Below, one piece after another: positions 16,215 through 25,968 of a stretch of DNA of 64,000 bases (position 1 is the stretch's first letter; the number at the start of each line of letters is the position of its first letter). Source of the DNA: Ulvibacter sp. MAR_2010_11 (lineage in GTDB: Bacteria > Bacteroidota > Bacteroidia > Flavobacteriales > Flavobacteriaceae); NCBI RefSeq assembly GCF_002813135.1, contig NZ_PHTY01000001.1:801501-865500 (forward strand). Reading direction: 5' to 3'. Below the pieces are notes generated by a model. That model was not told the origin of the DNA and made no database searches. It saw only the letters and a program-made list of their open reading frames with translations. The translations under genes and the position numbers were made by a program.

Positions 16215-17231
16215 AAATTCGGACCCAACGCCTATCTGACTTTCAACATAGATTTTTTCATCGTGGGCTTCCACAATATGTTTTACAATTGAAAGCCCCA
16301 GGCCACTGCCACCTTCTTTTCTGGAACCACTCTTATCCACACGATAAAATCGTTCGAACAGACGTGGAATATGCGATTTTTCAATCCCTTCTCCATTATC
16401 TGTAATACGAACAATTACCTTATTGCGAACTAATTTTTCTACGCTTACCTCCGTGGTACCGTTGGACTTTCCGTATTTTATAGAATTTACAATAAGATTA
16501 GACAATACCTGCTGAATTCGTTCTCGGTCTGCATTCACAAAAATAGGCGCCTGGTAATCGATGTCGAAAGTAAGGGCAATACTTTTTTTGGCTGCTTTCA
16601 TTTCCAGAAGATCGAAAACATTCTGGATTAAATCGAGAATATTGAAGTCCTCTTTGTGAAGATTAAGATCCCCAACTTCAAGTTTGGTAATCATATCCAG
16701 ATCCTTGATGATGTAGATAAGGCGTTCTACACCTTTATTGGCGCGTTGCAAATACTTTTTACGCACCGATTTGTCTTTCATGGCTCCGTCCAACAAGGTT
16801 AGAATATAGCCTTGGACCGTAAACAAAGGTGTTTTTAGCTCATGTGAAATGTTTCCAATAAACTCTTTCCGGTAGTTTTCGCGAACTTTCAGGGTTTCTA
16901 TTTCCAGCTTTTTATCATGTGCGAAACGTTCCACTTCTTTGGTAAGCGTCGCCATATCGGTTGTAATTTGCTTGGGTTGCAAGCTGGTGGCGTCCAACAA
17001 GCTTACATCGTCGTATATTTTTTTAATTCGCTTATAGATAAAACGCTCGACCCTGTACTGGATAATAAAAAATGAAAAGAAATAGCAAACAACTACAAAG
17101 CCTGCAAGAAACCAATAATTAAGTGATTCATTAAAATAGAAGAAAACACTCATGGCAAGAGTCAAAAAAAGTGTGATTACCGCCGAAGTATATGCAGCAA
17201 ACTTGTACGTTTTTTTGAAAATACCTGCCAT
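16188..17231 (-). CDS. PhoR-like sensor histidine kinase
   Basis: 347 residues. Two TM helices near the N-terminus (about 10-30 and 35-55) with almost no periplasmic loop. The H box is GNISHELKTPLFTVQGY, the N box LSNLIVNSIKYG, and G boxes are ITDNGEGIEKSHIPRLFERF and GGSGLGLSIVKHI. Stop/start overlap by one base with the response regulator upstream, so the pair is co-translated. The short sensor loop suggests sensing within the membrane or through a partner, as for PhoR with the Pst system; no pst genes are nearby. Confidence 0.92.
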   Translation of the reverse strand: MAGIFKKTYKFAAYTSAVITLFLTLAMSVFFYFNESLNYWFLAGFVVVCYFFSFFIIQYRVERFIYKRIKKIYDDVSLLDATSLQPKQITTDMATLTKEVERFAHDKKLEIETLKVRENYRKEFIGNISHELKTPLFTVQGYILTLLDGAMKDKSVRKKYLQRANKGVERLIYIIKDLDMITKLEVGDLNLHKEDFNILDLIQNVFDLLEMKAAKKSIALTFDIDYQAPIFVNADRERIQQVLSNLIVNSIKYGKSNGTTEVSVEKLVRNKVIVRITDNGEGIEKSHIPRLFERFYRVDKSGSRKEGGSGLGLSIVKHIVEAHDEKIYVESQIGVGSEFSFTLEKSK

Positions 17232-17914
17232 TACACTACAAACTTATACCCTACGCCTTTTACAGTTGTAAATTTATCGTCGCCCAGTTTTTCGCGTAGT
17301 TTTCGAATATGAACATCGATGGTTCTACCTCCTACCACAACTTCATTTCCCCAAACACTGTCCAGAATCTCTTCGCGTTTAAAAACCTTTCCGGGTTTTG
17401 ACGCCAATAACGAAAGTAACTCAAATTCTTTGCGTGGTAGGACAATTTCCTCTTCGCCTTTTACAATTTTATATTCTTCCCGGTTTATGATCAAGTCGCC
17501 TACTTGTAAGGAAGTCTCGCCTTCATCGGGTTCTTTAAAACGACGTAACAAGGCCTTTACTTTACTCAGCAACACTTTGGGTTTTACAGGCTTGGTAATA
17601 TAATCGTCGGCTCCGGCATCAAATCCTGCCACCTGGGAATAATCTTCGCCTCTGGCAGTTAGAAAAGTGATGACTGTTTCGGAGAGTTCCGGGATGTTTC
17701 GCAATTTCTCACAGGCTTCTATGCCGTCCATTTCGGGCATCATCACGTCCAGAATAATTAGGTGGGGCTTGTGCTTTTTGGCCTGCTTTATGGCTTTTAC
17801 ACCATTATCGGCCGTGACAATCTGATACCCTTCCGAAGAAAGATTATAGCCTACAATTTCCAGAATATCCGGCTCATCATCTACTAACAATATTCTTGTG
17901 TCTTTTCGTTTCAT
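17231..17914 (-). CDS. OmpR/PhoB-family response regulator
   Basis: 227 residues. The receiver domain has ILLVDDEPDILEIVGY, the phosphoacceptor Asp in LIILDVMMPEMDG, Thr in TFLTARGED and Lys in DYITKPVKP. The C-terminal winged helix has REEILDSVWGNEVVVGGRTIDVHIRKLREKLGDD with the OmpR/PhoB recognition helix. Cognate partner of the adjoining kinase. Confidence 0.95.
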   Translation of the reverse strand: MKRKDTRILLVDDEPDILEIVGYNLSSEGYQIVTADNGVKAIKQAKKHKPHLIILDVMMPEMDGIEACEKLRNIPELSETVITFLTARGEDYSQVAGFDAGADDYITKPVKPKVLLSKVKALLRRFKEPDEGETSLQVGDLIINREEYKIVKGEEEIVLPRKEFELLSLLASKPGKVFKREEILDSVWGNEVVVGGRTIDVHIRKLREKLGDDKFTTVKGVGYKFVV

Positions 17915-17939
17915 CGTATCACTGAATCATTATAGAAAT

Positions 17940-17947
17940 CAAAGATA
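17940..17947 (-). promoter_or_regulatory. Promoter -7 box of the two-component operon
   Basis: TATCTTTG on the minus strand, 26 bases before the response regulator ATG at 17914. Confidence 0.6.
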
Positions 17948-18121
17948 CTACTAATTACTTTTTGGTAATCTGAAACTCCAATTGTTAACCATTACATAAC
18001 AATTCATTAATCTCGAGAACATACGTCCATCTTGATCTTTAAAATGTAGTATCTTGTTACTTCAAGGCTATTTTAATGGCTCCCCGGGTATATACTAACT
18101 TCTTTTTATACCTGTTAAAAG

Positions 18122-19051
18122 ATGAAAACTATTATTTTTTGGTTACCCTTATTTTTAGGAGTTTCCGCCATTGCTCAAGTTTTTGGGACCGGTTTTGAGG
18201 TTCCCGAAATTTTCAACGATCCTTACACAGATACCGGCGATGCCACTGTGGCTCACGACTTACTTAACAATACCAACGAACCCTTTGTAGATTTTGCTCC
18301 CTCCGGAAGCGAAATTGGCTTCAACGCCCGTTACGAACCCTACGATACGCCGGGGGTTGGACTTACGGACGGAGATACTGTTGGTGTGACCGACAGTCCG
18401 CCCAACAACTCGAATCCGTTTCCCGACGGACTCAACGGCTATGAAATTAGCGACGTCGACGGCAATTTTATTCTGGAATTCGATCCGGTACAAATTTCCT
18501 CTCCTACCATTTCCATTGCCTATTTTGTTTCTGAAACAGGTTACGAAGGCGATGGCACTGCCAATGTTTCGGCATCAGACCGATTGCGAATCTATGTAAA
18601 AGACATAAATAGTGCAGTTGAATACGATTTATTGGACACAACCGGCAACGATATCAACGATCTGGGAATTGAAGGGGTTTGGCAAACTGCTTCGGTTACC
18701 ATTGACAACAGTCCCGATATCACCGTCCAACTCATTATTGAAGCCAGAAACAACTCAGGGGCTGAAGCTTTTTTCTTCGATTCGGTACATTTTGAAGGTC
18801 TTTTGGGAATTGCAGACATTTCTGAAAATGCAGTCGTATTATATCCCAATCCTGCGACAGACTTTGTACATATTTCAGCTTCAGAAATTTCTCAAGCTTC
18901 AGTTTGTATTTATAATTCTCTTGGGGAAAAAGTATTGGAAAGAATAATTTCCCATTCGCTGCTGAACATTTCAGCCCTTACAAGCGGCGTCTATTTTGTG
19001 AAATTAACGCAAGAAAATAAAACTACAGTTAAAAAATTAATAGTGAAGTAA
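18122..19051 (+). CDS. Secreted protein with T9SS type A C-terminal sorting domain
   Basis: 309 residues. Signal peptide MKTIIFWLPLFLGVSAIAQ; a beta-rich cargo domain (about 20-225) with many D/N/G/T and motifs like SISIAYFVSETGYEGDGTAN; then the type A CTD beginning ENAVVLYPNPATDFVHIS and ending GVYFVKLTQENKTTVKKLIVK. The CTD directs export by the type IX system and attachment at the cell surface. The cargo domain itself is not recognised; it may be a lectin-like or adhesin beta-sandwich. Followed by its own terminator. Confidence 0.88.
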   Translation: MKTIIFWLPLFLGVSAIAQVFGTGFEVPEIFNDPYTDTGDATVAHDLLNNTNEPFVDFAPSGSEIGFNARYEPYDTPGVGLTDGDTVGVTDSPPNNSNPFPDGLNGYEISDVDGNFILEFDPVQISSPTISIAYFVSETGYEGDGTANVSASDRLRIYVKDINSAVEYDLLDTTGNDINDLGIEGVWQTASVTIDNSPDITVQLIIEARNNSGAEAFFFDSVHFEGLLGIADISENAVVLYPNPATDFVHISASEISQASVCIYNSLGEKVLERIISHSLLNISALTSGVYFVKLTQENKTTVKKLIVK

Positions 19052-19073
19052 GTTCACGCTCCCTGTTAATTTT

Positions 19074-19103
19074 AAAGCTTCTGCTTATGTAGAAGCTTTT
19101 TTT
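19074..19103 (+). terminator. Intrinsic terminator after the T9SS cargo gene
   Basis: AAAGCTTCT (19074-19082), 8-base loop, AGAAGCTTT (19091-19099), then TTTT. Lies directly before the promoter of the LuxE-like gene. Confidence 0.75.
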
Positions 19104-19109
19104 ATTCCC

Positions 19110-19117
19110 TATTTTTG
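19110..19117 (+). promoter_or_regulatory. Promoter -7 box of the LuxE-like operon
   Basis: TATTTTTG, 24 bases before the ATG at 19142. It places the transcription start after the in-frame TTG at 19115, so that TTG cannot be the initiation codon. Confidence 0.55.
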
Positions 19118-19141
19118 AATTGGATTGCCGCTAAAAGAATC

Positions 19142-20116
19142 ATGTTAGAAAAAGATATTTTTACAATCTCCTCTTCGGAAGCTTTTGAAACGACCGCACT
19201 TGAAGTGTTCCGCTTTCAATACCGAAACGTTCCGGTGTACAGAGAGTTTTGCGATTATTTGTCGGTTTCCGAAGCATCTGTGCAACAGGTTTCAGAGATT
19301 CCTTTTCTACCCATTCAATTCTTTAAAAGTCATACGGTTTTGGCCGAAAACACTTCCGTAGCAAAAAAATTTACAAGCAGCGGTACCACCGGTAGTATTC
19401 CTAGTACACACCATGTGGCAAACCTAAACCTCTACGAAAAATCGTTCACCGAAGCTTTTACTCAGGCTTATGGAAAGCCTTCAGAATACACTATTCTGGC
19501 ATTGTTGCCCTCCTATCTGGAAAGAGGCGGATCGTCGCTGGTGTATATGGTCGATTTCCTGATAAAAGCAAGCGGGAATTCGAATAGTGGATTTTATTTA
19601 GACAATACGTCAGCATTAATAGAAAAGATTCGGTTTTTGGAAGCTTCCAAGCAAAAAACCATTTTAATTGGAGTTTCCTATGCGTTATTGGATTTACTCG
19701 AACGGCAAAAATTTCAGCTGCAACATACCATAATTATGGAAACCGGTGGCATGAAAGGCAAACGGAAAGAAATGATAAAAGACGAATTACACAGCGTTTT
19801 AAAGGAGGGTTTTGGCGTAAATGAAATTCATAGCGAATACGGCATGACCGAATTACTCTCACAAGCGTATTCCAAGGGTAATAACATTTTTACTTGTCCG
19901 CCATGGATGAAAATTACCACTCGCGACCCTGAAGATGCCCTCACACAGCTTATTGACAAAACAGGAGGAATTAATGTGATCGATCTGGCCAACCTGTATT
20001 CCTGTGCGTTTATAGCCACTCAGGATCTGGGAAAAATTTATAAGGACGGAAGTTTCGAAATTTTGGGTAGATTTGACACCAGCGATATTCGCGGCTGCAA
20101 TTTAATGGTACTATAA
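19142..20116 (+). CDS. LuxE/PaaK-like acyl-protein synthetase (adenylate-forming fold)
   Basis: 324 residues from the ATG at 19142 (MLEKDIF). FRFQYRNVPVYREFCDYL, then IPFLPIQFFKSHTV, and the phosphate-binding KKFTSSGTTGSIPSTH are the LuxE motif series; the C-terminal region has IHSEYGMTELLSQAY and DTSDIRGC. LuxE proteins activate fatty acids and transfer the acyl group to a Cys; in Bacteroidota these stand-alone homologues have no known substrate. The stop overlaps the next start (TAATG), so it is coupled to the transglutaminase-like membrane protein. Confidence 0.8.
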   Translation: MLEKDIFTISSSEAFETTALEVFRFQYRNVPVYREFCDYLSVSEASVQQVSEIPFLPIQFFKSHTVLAENTSVAKKFTSSGTTGSIPSTHHVANLNLYEKSFTEAFTQAYGKPSEYTILALLPSYLERGGSSLVYMVDFLIKASGNSNSGFYLDNTSALIEKIRFLEASKQKTILIGVSYALLDLLERQKFQLQHTIIMETGGMKGKRKEMIKDELHSVLKEGFGVNEIHSEYGMTELLSQAYSKGNNIFTCPPWMKITTRDPEDALTQLIDKTGGINVIDLANLYSCAFIATQDLGKIYKDGSFEILGRFDTSDIRGCNLMVL

Positions 20117-21150
20117 TGAGTCCTTCTTCAAAAAAACCTGCCAACGGTTGTCTATGGTTTGTTTTTGTGGTTGTAATTACCCTTGTTTTCTTTGGGGTAA
20201 TCGAAATTTTTATCAATCTCCCAGGGATTGTTTCCTTGATACTTGCTTTAATTCCAGCAATACTTTTAACCCTTAAAATATTTGGAAGGCCTTCCTTCAA
20301 ATGGTTCTTAATCAATGGAATTATAGTTTTCGTTGTTTTTATGGTTCTTAAATCCGCGGTAGATTTTATCACCAATTTCATTAAAGACAATAGTCGGCAG
20401 GTCACTTTTACTACCGAAGATGTAGTTGAGGAAACCATCTATGTTGAAGGGCTGGACACCATTCCGGTTTTCAGTAGCCAACGTAACTGGAAAGACAATT
20501 ACGGTAACGATTACAGTGGTAGTCTTACGATTAGGGAGCGTGACTTTTTTAATCTGAAAGACCATATTAAGAGATATGCTCCTCCTAAGGGCGGAAATTT
20601 TTGGGGAAGTTTGTACGATTATATAGACCGAACCGACACGCCCAGTCTGGATCTGGTGCTAAGCACCTTTGCAGCCATTAATGCCGAAAAGCAACTCAAC
20701 CAGATGGAATTTGCAGAAATGGTAGTTAGCTGCATACAGGATATTCCCTACTCATTCGTCTTTGAAAACCAATGTTACCCGGCGAGTTATTATGAAGATT
20801 CCATCAAGAAGATTTTACAGAAATGTCCCGAATGCTGTATTGGAAACGTGCTGTACGGCATACAAAACCCTGTGTCCTTTCTTCATAATTTAAAAGGAGA
20901 TTGTGACACCCGCACCGTCCTAATCTATTCTATTTTAAAACATTTTAATTACGATGTGGCCATTGTCAACAGTGACTTTTACAGACACTCGGTAATAGGA
21001 ATTAACCTACCGGCAAGCGGCCTGACAAAAATTCACAACGGAAAAAAATACATTTTGTGGGAAACCACAGCCAAATTCTTTGAAGTAGGGTATCTCTCCC
21101 CCGGTTGGGACGATGTAAACTATTGGGATGTGGTACTAACCAGTAAATAA
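20116..21150 (+). CDS. Membrane-anchored transglutaminase-like protein
   Basis: 344 residues. About three hydrophobic segments in the first 90 residues (WFVFVVVITLVFFGVIEIF; LILALIPAILLTLKIF; WFLINGIIVFVVFMVL), then a soluble domain of about 250 residues. LKGDCDTRTVLIYSILKHF gives a Cys on a helix, RHSVIGI a His and WETTAKFFEVG a third site, in the order and spacing of the transglutaminase/cysteine-protease triad (Cys-His-Asp/Thr). I infer a transglutaminase-like fold, activity unproven. Tightly coupled upstream (LuxE-like) and downstream (DUF350-like). Confidence 0.65.
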   Translation: MSPSSKKPANGCLWFVFVVVITLVFFGVIEIFINLPGIVSLILALIPAILLTLKIFGRPSFKWFLINGIIVFVVFMVLKSAVDFITNFIKDNSRQVTFTTEDVVEETIYVEGLDTIPVFSSQRNWKDNYGNDYSGSLTIRERDFFNLKDHIKRYAPPKGGNFWGSLYDYIDRTDTPSLDLVLSTFAAINAEKQLNQMEFAEMVVSCIQDIPYSFVFENQCYPASYYEDSIKKILQKCPECCIGNVLYGIQNPVSFLHNLKGDCDTRTVLIYSILKHFNYDVAIVNSDFYRHSVIGINLPASGLTKIHNGKKYILWETTAKFFEVGYLSPGWDDVNYWDVVLTSK

Positions 21151-21157
21151 AACACCT

Positions 21158-21673
21158 ATGAATACACAACTGTTTACACTCGCACTTTTGGAAATATTAT
21201 TGTCCCTCATTGTAACAGTCATTATCATTTTTATTTCCTATAAAATGCTAATTCGGCTATTTTTCAACAAAGAGGATATAAGAGGTTCCAATTTGGCTTT
21301 CACCATTTTTACCTCCGGGATCGTACTATCCATTGGTATTATTTTAAGTGAAATTTTACCTTCTATTACGAACGTGGTGCGTTTATCGCTCAATCATACC
21401 GAGACCATCGACGTGATTACCATCGCCAAATATTCGGGATTTTATCTCTTTATAGGCTTTGTCATGGCAGTATTTATAAACGGAACGGTTTTCTTTCTGT
21501 TTTCCATCCTTACTAAGGGAATCAACGAGTACAAGGAAATTAAGAAAAACAATCTCTCGGTGGCGATAATTGTTGTGGCAATATTAATAAGTATCACCCT
21601 TATCGTAAAAGACAGCATCGCCTTGCTTATAAGCTCTATGATACCTTATCCCGAAGTAACAAATTATTTGTAA
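21158..21673 (+). CDS. DUF350-like four-helix membrane protein
   Basis: 171 residues with four to five TM helices: LLEILLSLIVTVIIIFISYKM, LAFTIFTSGIVLSIGIIL, FYLFIGFVMAVFINGTVFF and VAIIVVAILISITLIV. Arrangement and the S-N-x-A-F-x-I-F-x-S-G motif resemble the DUF350/YjfL family. Function unknown. It follows the transglutaminase-like gene after 7 bases and ends the operon. Confidence 0.6.
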   Translation: MNTQLFTLALLEILLSLIVTVIIIFISYKMLIRLFFNKEDIRGSNLAFTIFTSGIVLSIGIILSEILPSITNVVRLSLNHTETIDVITIAKYSGFYLFIGFVMAVFINGTVFFLFSILTKGINEYKEIKKNNLSVAIIVVAILISITLIVKDSIALLISSMIPYPEVTNYL

Positions 21674-21767
21674 AACCGTTGTAAGGTTTTTATCGTAAAT
21701 AAGACCAACTAGGTGTTATGTAAACATAGATGTTTTTCATAATTTGGTTGGTTAGTTAGTTAATGTA

Positions 21768-21806
21768 GAAAGTCCCATTATCGTTTAGATGATGGGGCTT
21801 TCGTCT
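21768..21806 (+). terminator. Strong hairpin between DUF350-like gene and tyrS
   Basis: A 15-bp stem (21768-21782 with 21788-21802, two G-U pairs) and a 5-base loop, between two convergent genes. The following T-run is short on both strands, so termination efficiency is uncertain. Confidence 0.5.
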
Positions 21807-23105
21807 TTAAACAACCTTTATGATATAATAATTCTTCTTTCCCCGCTGCAACAGTACAAATTGTCCGTTGATAAGGTCTGAATCCCCTATCGAATAGCCT
21901 TCTTGTACTTTTTCTTTGTTTACTGAAATGGAATTCTCTTTTAAGGCGCGTCTCGCTTCGCCATTCGACTTTAAAAATCCGGTACTTTCGGCCAAAGCTG
22001 CTATAATATCGACCCCATTTTTAATTTCCGAAGCTGCAATCTCGGCCTGTGGGACGCCTTCAAATACGTCTAAAAAGGTATTGGCGTCCAGTGTTTTTAA
22101 ATCTTCGGAAGTAGATTTCCCGAACAATATCTCGGAAGCTTTTATTGCCTTTTCCAATTCTTCTTCGCTGTGTACCGTAGTGGTTACTTCTTCGGCCAAG
22201 CGCTTCTGAAGCAACCTAAGATGTGGTGCTTCTTGATGCTCCTTTACCAGAGATTCGATTGTATTCTGGTCTAAAAAAGTAAAGATTTTAATATACTTTT
22301 CGGCATCTTCATCGCTGGTATTCAGCCAATACTGGTAAAATTTATAGGGCGAAGTGCGTTCGGCACTAAGCCATACATTGCCACCTTCACTTTTCCCGAA
22401 TTTACTGCCGTCGCTTTTTGTGATCAACGGACAAGTAAGTGCGTACCCCTTTCCACCACCAATTCTGCGAATCAATTCGGTTCCCGTGGTGATATTTCCC
22501 CATTGGTCGCTTCCGCCCATCTGTAGGGTGCAATGATGGTTTTTATACAAGTGCAGAAAGTCGTAGCCCTGTACCAATTGATAGGTAAATTCGGTAAAGG
22601 ACATCCCTTCGGTATCGTCACCTGTAATTCTGTTTTTTACCGAATCCTTTGCCATCATATAGTTGATGGTAATGTGTTTTCCCACATCGCGAATAAAGCC
22701 CAAAAAGGAAAACTCCTTCATCCAGTCGTAATTGTTTACCATCACGGCTTGATTTTCGGCTCCCGATGTAAAATCTAAAAACTGCGACAATTGTGCTCTC
22801 ACACACTCCTGATTGTGACGCAGCGTTTTTTCATCCAATAAATTTCGTTCACTCGACTTCCCCGAAGGGTCGCCAATCATTCCCGTAGCCCCTCCAACCA
22901 AGGCAAAGGGCTTATGACCACAACGCTGATAGAACGCCAGAAGCATGATAGGAACCAGGTTTCCTATGTGTAACGAATCGGCCGTAGGATCGAACCCCAC
23001 ATAGGCAGCGCGCATCTGTTCCATAAGGTGTGCTTCGGTTTCGGGCATCACATCGTGAACCATACCGCGCCATTGTAGCTCTTCAACGAAATTCTTAAGT
23101 TTCAA
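21807..23105 (-). CDS. tyrS: Tyrosyl-tRNA synthetase
   Basis: 432 residues. Class I motifs are [13 protein letters not shown] (HIGH equivalent) and [14 protein letters not shown] (KFGKS); residues about 365-432 form an S4 RNA-binding domain ([19 protein letters not shown]). The start is TTG at 23105: it gives the usual N-terminus [12 protein letters not shown] and no ATG is available upstream before a stop. Promoter box 24 bases upstream. Confidence 0.97.
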   Translation of the reverse strand: MKLKNFVEELQWRGMVHDVMPETEAHLMEQMRAAYVGFDPTADSLHIGNLVPIMLLAFYQRCGHKPFALVGGATGMIGDPSGKSSERNLLDEKTLRHNQECVRAQLSQFLDFTSGAENQAVMVNNYDWMKEFSFLGFIRDVGKHITINYMMAKDSVKNRITGDDTEGMSFTEFTYQLVQGYDFLHLYKNHHCTLQMGGSDQWGNITTGTELIRRIGGGKGYALTCPLITKSDGSKFGKSEGGNVWLSAERTSPYKFYQYWLNTSDEDAEKYIKIFTFLDQNTIESLVKEHQEAPHLRLLQKRLAEEVTTTVHSEEELEKAIKASEILFGKSTSEDLKTLDANTFLDVFEGVPQAEIAASEIKNGVDIIAALAESTGFLKSNGEARRALKENSISVNKEKVQEGYSIGDSDLINGQFVLLQRGKKNYYIIKVV

Positions 23106-23128
23106 GGTGGTGTATTTAAAGATTTCCG

Positions 23129-23136
23129 CAAAGATA
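23129..23136 (-). promoter_or_regulatory. Promoter -7 box of tyrS
   Basis: TATCTTTG on the minus strand, 24 bases upstream of the TTG start codon, matching TAnnTTTG. Confidence 0.6.
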
Positions 23137-23189
23137 GGTGGAAGCTTTAAAAGAGGAAAGCGTATTGCAAAAAAGAGTATTTTCGTAGC

Positions 23190-24197
23190 ATGATATTAGT
23201 CACCGGCGGTACAGGTTTGGTAGGTTCGCATTTGTTGTATTCCTTGCTGAAAGACAACAATACGGTACGGGCTATCCACCGCAAAGACAGCGATCTGGAA
23301 GCCGTAAAAAAAGTCTTTTCCTATTACACTCATGATGCTGAAGTGCTATTTAAAAAAATTGAATGGGTGGAAGCTAATATTTTGGACATTCCCACCCTTA
23401 CCGAAGCATTTAAAGGAGTTACCCATGTCTATCACGCCGCCGCCTACATTAGCTTTAACCCCAAACACTATCGAAAACTTAAAAAAGCCAATGTAGAAGG
23501 CACTGCCAATATTGTAAATCTGTGTTTGGCAAATAGTATAAAGAAATTGTGTTATGTAAGTTCGGTGGCTACATTGGGTGCAGAGCCTAGCGGTTTCTTG
23601 ATGAACGAAGAATCGGCTTGGAATCCCGAAGACGACAACAGTGTGTATGCCATTACAAAATACGGCGCCGAAATGCAGGTATGGCGAGGAACTCAGGAAG
23701 GTCTGAATGCTGTGATTGTAAATCCCGGAGTGGTTTTGGGAGAAGGGTTGTGGGATTCCGGCAGCGGAATTATTTTTAAAAGAGCTTCAAAAAATACAAG
23801 CTACTACACTTCGGGAGGTACCGGTATTGTAGATGTTCGCGATGTTGTAAAAGCAATGATCGCCTTAATGAACAGTCCTGTCGTCAACAAGAATTTCGTT
23901 CTAGTAGCAAAAAATATTTATTATAAAGAATTGCTTTCAGAATTGGCCGTTCTGTTCAACAAAAATCCTCCTTTCAAACAGCTTTCAAAAAACATACTTA
24001 CGTTTTTAAGGATTCTCGACGGATTTTCATCCCGCCTTTTTGGCAGCAGACGACATCTCGTAAAATCTACGGTAAGATCGTTGTGTAAAGTTTCATTTTA
24101 CGACGGTTCAAAAATAGAAGGCGAAGTGGATTTCACGTACACGCCTCACCAAGAAACCTTAAGACGAATTGCAGAAGCTTTTAAAAAGGATGCCTAG
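23190..24197 (+). CDS. NAD-dependent epimerase/dehydratase (extended SDR)
   Basis: 335 residues. Cofactor motif [11 protein letters not shown] at 5-15; [12 protein letters not shown]; catalytic Ser in [10 protein letters not shown] and Y-x3-K in [11 protein letters not shown]. It falls in the dihydroflavonol-4-reductase/3-beta-HSD-like group of extended SDRs. Substrate unknown. Convergent with the DUF4296 lipoprotein gene with a 4-base overlap. Confidence 0.85.
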   Translation: MILVTGGTGLVGSHLLYSLLKDNNTVRAIHRKDSDLEAVKKVFSYYTHDAEVLFKKIEWVEANILDIPTLTEAFKGVTHVYHAAAYISFNPKHYRKLKKANVEGTANIVNLCLANSIKKLCYVSSVATLGAEPSGFLMNEESAWNPEDDNSVYAITKYGAEMQVWRGTQEGLNAVIVNPGVVLGEGLWDSGSGIIFKRASKNTSYYTSGGTGIVDVRDVVKAMIALMNSPVVNKNFVLVAKNIYYKELLSELAVLFNKNPPFKQLSKNILTFLRILDGFSSRLFGSRRHLVKSTVRSLCKVSFYDGSKIEGEVDFTYTPHQETLRRIAEAFKKDA

Positions 24198-24628
24198 TTA
24201 GAATCGCTTTGGGCCGGTTCTATCAAGCCTTGCGCAGCCTTAGCGCTGTCTTTCTTAATTGCGGCTTCTATTTTTTCGGTCCCTGCGAGCTGTAAACTGT
24301 CCTTCTCAGATTTTAATAGCGTTAACCGGGCTTCAACCTCATCAAAAATTGCGATATAACCGTTAAGGTTCGAAGTATAATAAGCATCGCTTCTGGCAAA
24401 TTGCAGACTGTCTATTCCGTATTTTGTATAAAGCACCGAATCCAGTTTTATTCCGTTATCGTTAAGCACTTTTAAGTTAATGCTACGCGCTGCATTCATC
24501 ATATAGGCATCGGTAAAAATGTCCACCATCTTTTCCTTCGGAATTAAATCGTCCGGTTTTTCAGGGCGTTTTACATCCTGACAGGCTCCTAAAAGGAATA
24601 ACATTATTATGATTACAGAATATCTCAT
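24194..24628 (-). CDS. DUF4296 lipoprotein
   Basis: 144 residues. The signal peptide is MRYSVIIIMLFLLGAC with lipobox LGAC. The DUF4296 core follows: PEKPDDLIPKEKMVDIFTDAYMMNAAR and YGIDSLQFARSDAYYTSNLNGY. The C-terminus is charged and helical. Function unknown, Bacteroidota-specific. Overlaps pyrC by ATGA and ends a three-gene operon. Confidence 0.88.
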   Translation of the reverse strand: MRYSVIIIMLFLLGACQDVKRPEKPDDLIPKEKMVDIFTDAYMMNAARSINLKVLNDNGIKLDSVLYTKYGIDSLQFARSDAYYTSNLNGYIAIFDEVEARLTLLKSEKDSLQLAGTEKIEAAIKKDSAKAAQGLIEPAQSDSN

Positions 24629-25968
24629 CCTCTGTTAAAAGTTAAACGTTCTCCCTTTCCGGGATTAGGGAACTTTCCGTTTTCGTATACCAAAGCCCCA
24701 TTTACAAAGGTATGTGTAACTCTCGATTTAAACGTTGTGCCTTCAAAAGGAGACCAGCCGCATTTGTAGGCAATATTCTCTTTGTTTACCGTCCATGGCG
24801 AATTAGGATCCAGCAACACCAAATCGGCTTTAAAGCCTCTTTTTATGTAGCCACGTTCCTTAATCTGAAACAAAATGGCAGGATTATGCGCTGTTTTCTG
24901 AACAATTTTCTCCACAGTAATACGGCCTCTGTGATGCATTTCAAAAAGTGCTTCCAGAGCGTGTTGTACCAAAGGTCCACCTGAAGGAGCCTTTGTATAC
25001 ACATTGTCCTTTTCCTCCAGCGTGTGTGGCGCGTGATCTGTGGCAATCACATCGATGCGGTCATCGTTAAGTGCCTTCCAAAGACCCTCTCTGTCCTTTT
25101 CGGTCTTTACGGCAGGATTCCACTTAATTTTTGTGCCTTTGGTTTTGTAGTCTTCCTCGGTAAACCACAGGTGGTGAATACATACCTCGGCAGTAATTTT
25201 CTTTTCTGAAAGCGGTTTTTTATTGCTGAAGAGTTTGGTTTCCTTTTCGGTGGAAAGGTGAAATACATGCAATCTGGCTCCGGTTTTTTTGGCCAGTTCG
25301 ATTGCTTTTGAAGACGAAATATAGCATGCTTCTTCACTTCGTATTTTGGGATGCATTTCTATGGGAATATCATCTCCGTACTTTTCGATCTGTTTGGCCA
25401 GATTTTTTTGAATGGTAGCCTCGTCTTCACAATGTGCCGAGATAAGCAATTTGGTCTTACTGAAGATTTTTTCCAAAACTTTGGGATTGTCTACCAGCAT
25501 GTTTCCGGTAGAAGATCCTAAAAACAATTTAAGGCCGGCAACCTTGGTTTCGTCCACCTTTAAAATTTCCGAAAGATTGTCGTTCGTCCCGCCGAACATA
25601 AAGGAATAATTGGCCCAGGAGGTTTTTTCGGCGATGGCAAACTTGTCTTCCAGTAAGGCAATAGTGGTTGCTTGAGGGACCGTGTTGGGCATTTCGATAT
25701 ACGAAGTAATTCCTCCTGCCACAGCGGCCTTCGATTCGGTTTCGATAGTAGCCTTATGCGTTAGTCCCGGTTCTCTAAAATGTACCTGATCGTCAATCAT
25801 TCCGGGAAGTAAATACTGTCCGTCCGCATCGATCACTTTGGTATCGGCAGATTTCACACTAATACTTTCAGAAACTTCCGCGATGCGATCGTTTTCAATA
25901 AGCACATCCCCACGAAAAATAATTCCTTCGTTTACGATGTTGGCATTTTTAATTAAAATAGGCTTCAT
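24625..25968 (-). CDS. pyrC: Dihydroorotase (class I)
   Basis: 447 residues, amidohydrolase TIM barrel. ADGQYLLPGMIDDQVHFREPGLTHK is the metal-binding start; VFHLSTEKE and IATDHAPHTLEEKD supply the other His/Asp ligands. In most class I dihydroorotases the first motif is H-x-H-x-R; here it is Q-V-H-F-R, so the first His is Gln. Bacteroidota proteins often have this form. Catalyses the third step of pyrimidine synthesis, carbamoyl-aspartate to dihydroorotate. A hydantoinase-like activity is less likely. Confidence 0.9.
   Translation of the reverse strand: MKPILIKNANIVNEGIIFRGDVLIENDRIAEVSESISVKSADTKVIDADGQYLLPGMIDDQVHFREPGLTHKATIETESKAAVAGGITSYIEMPNTVPQATTIALLEDKFAIAEKTSWANYSFMFGGTNDNLSEILKVDETKVAGLKLFLGSSTGNMLVDNPKVLEKIFSKTKLLISAHCEDEATIQKNLAKQIEKYGDDIPIEMHPKIRSEEACYISSSKAIELAKKTGARLHVFHLSTEKETKLFSNKKPLSEKKITAEVCIHHLWFTEEDYKTKGTKIKWNPAVKTEKDREGLWKALNDDRIDVIATDHAPHTLEEKDNVYTKAPSGGPLVQHALEALFEMHHRGRITVEKIVQKTAHNPAILFQIKERGYIKRGFKADLVLLDPNSPWTVNKENIAYKCGWSPFEGTTFKSRVTHTFVNGALVYENGKFPNPGKGERLTFNRG

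Noticed and set aside
21674-21806. Hairpin region before tyrS considered as a T-box or other leader
   Set aside because: It is downstream of both convergent genes (3' sides), and T-box elements are not expected in Bacteroidota; treated as a terminator-like hairpin.
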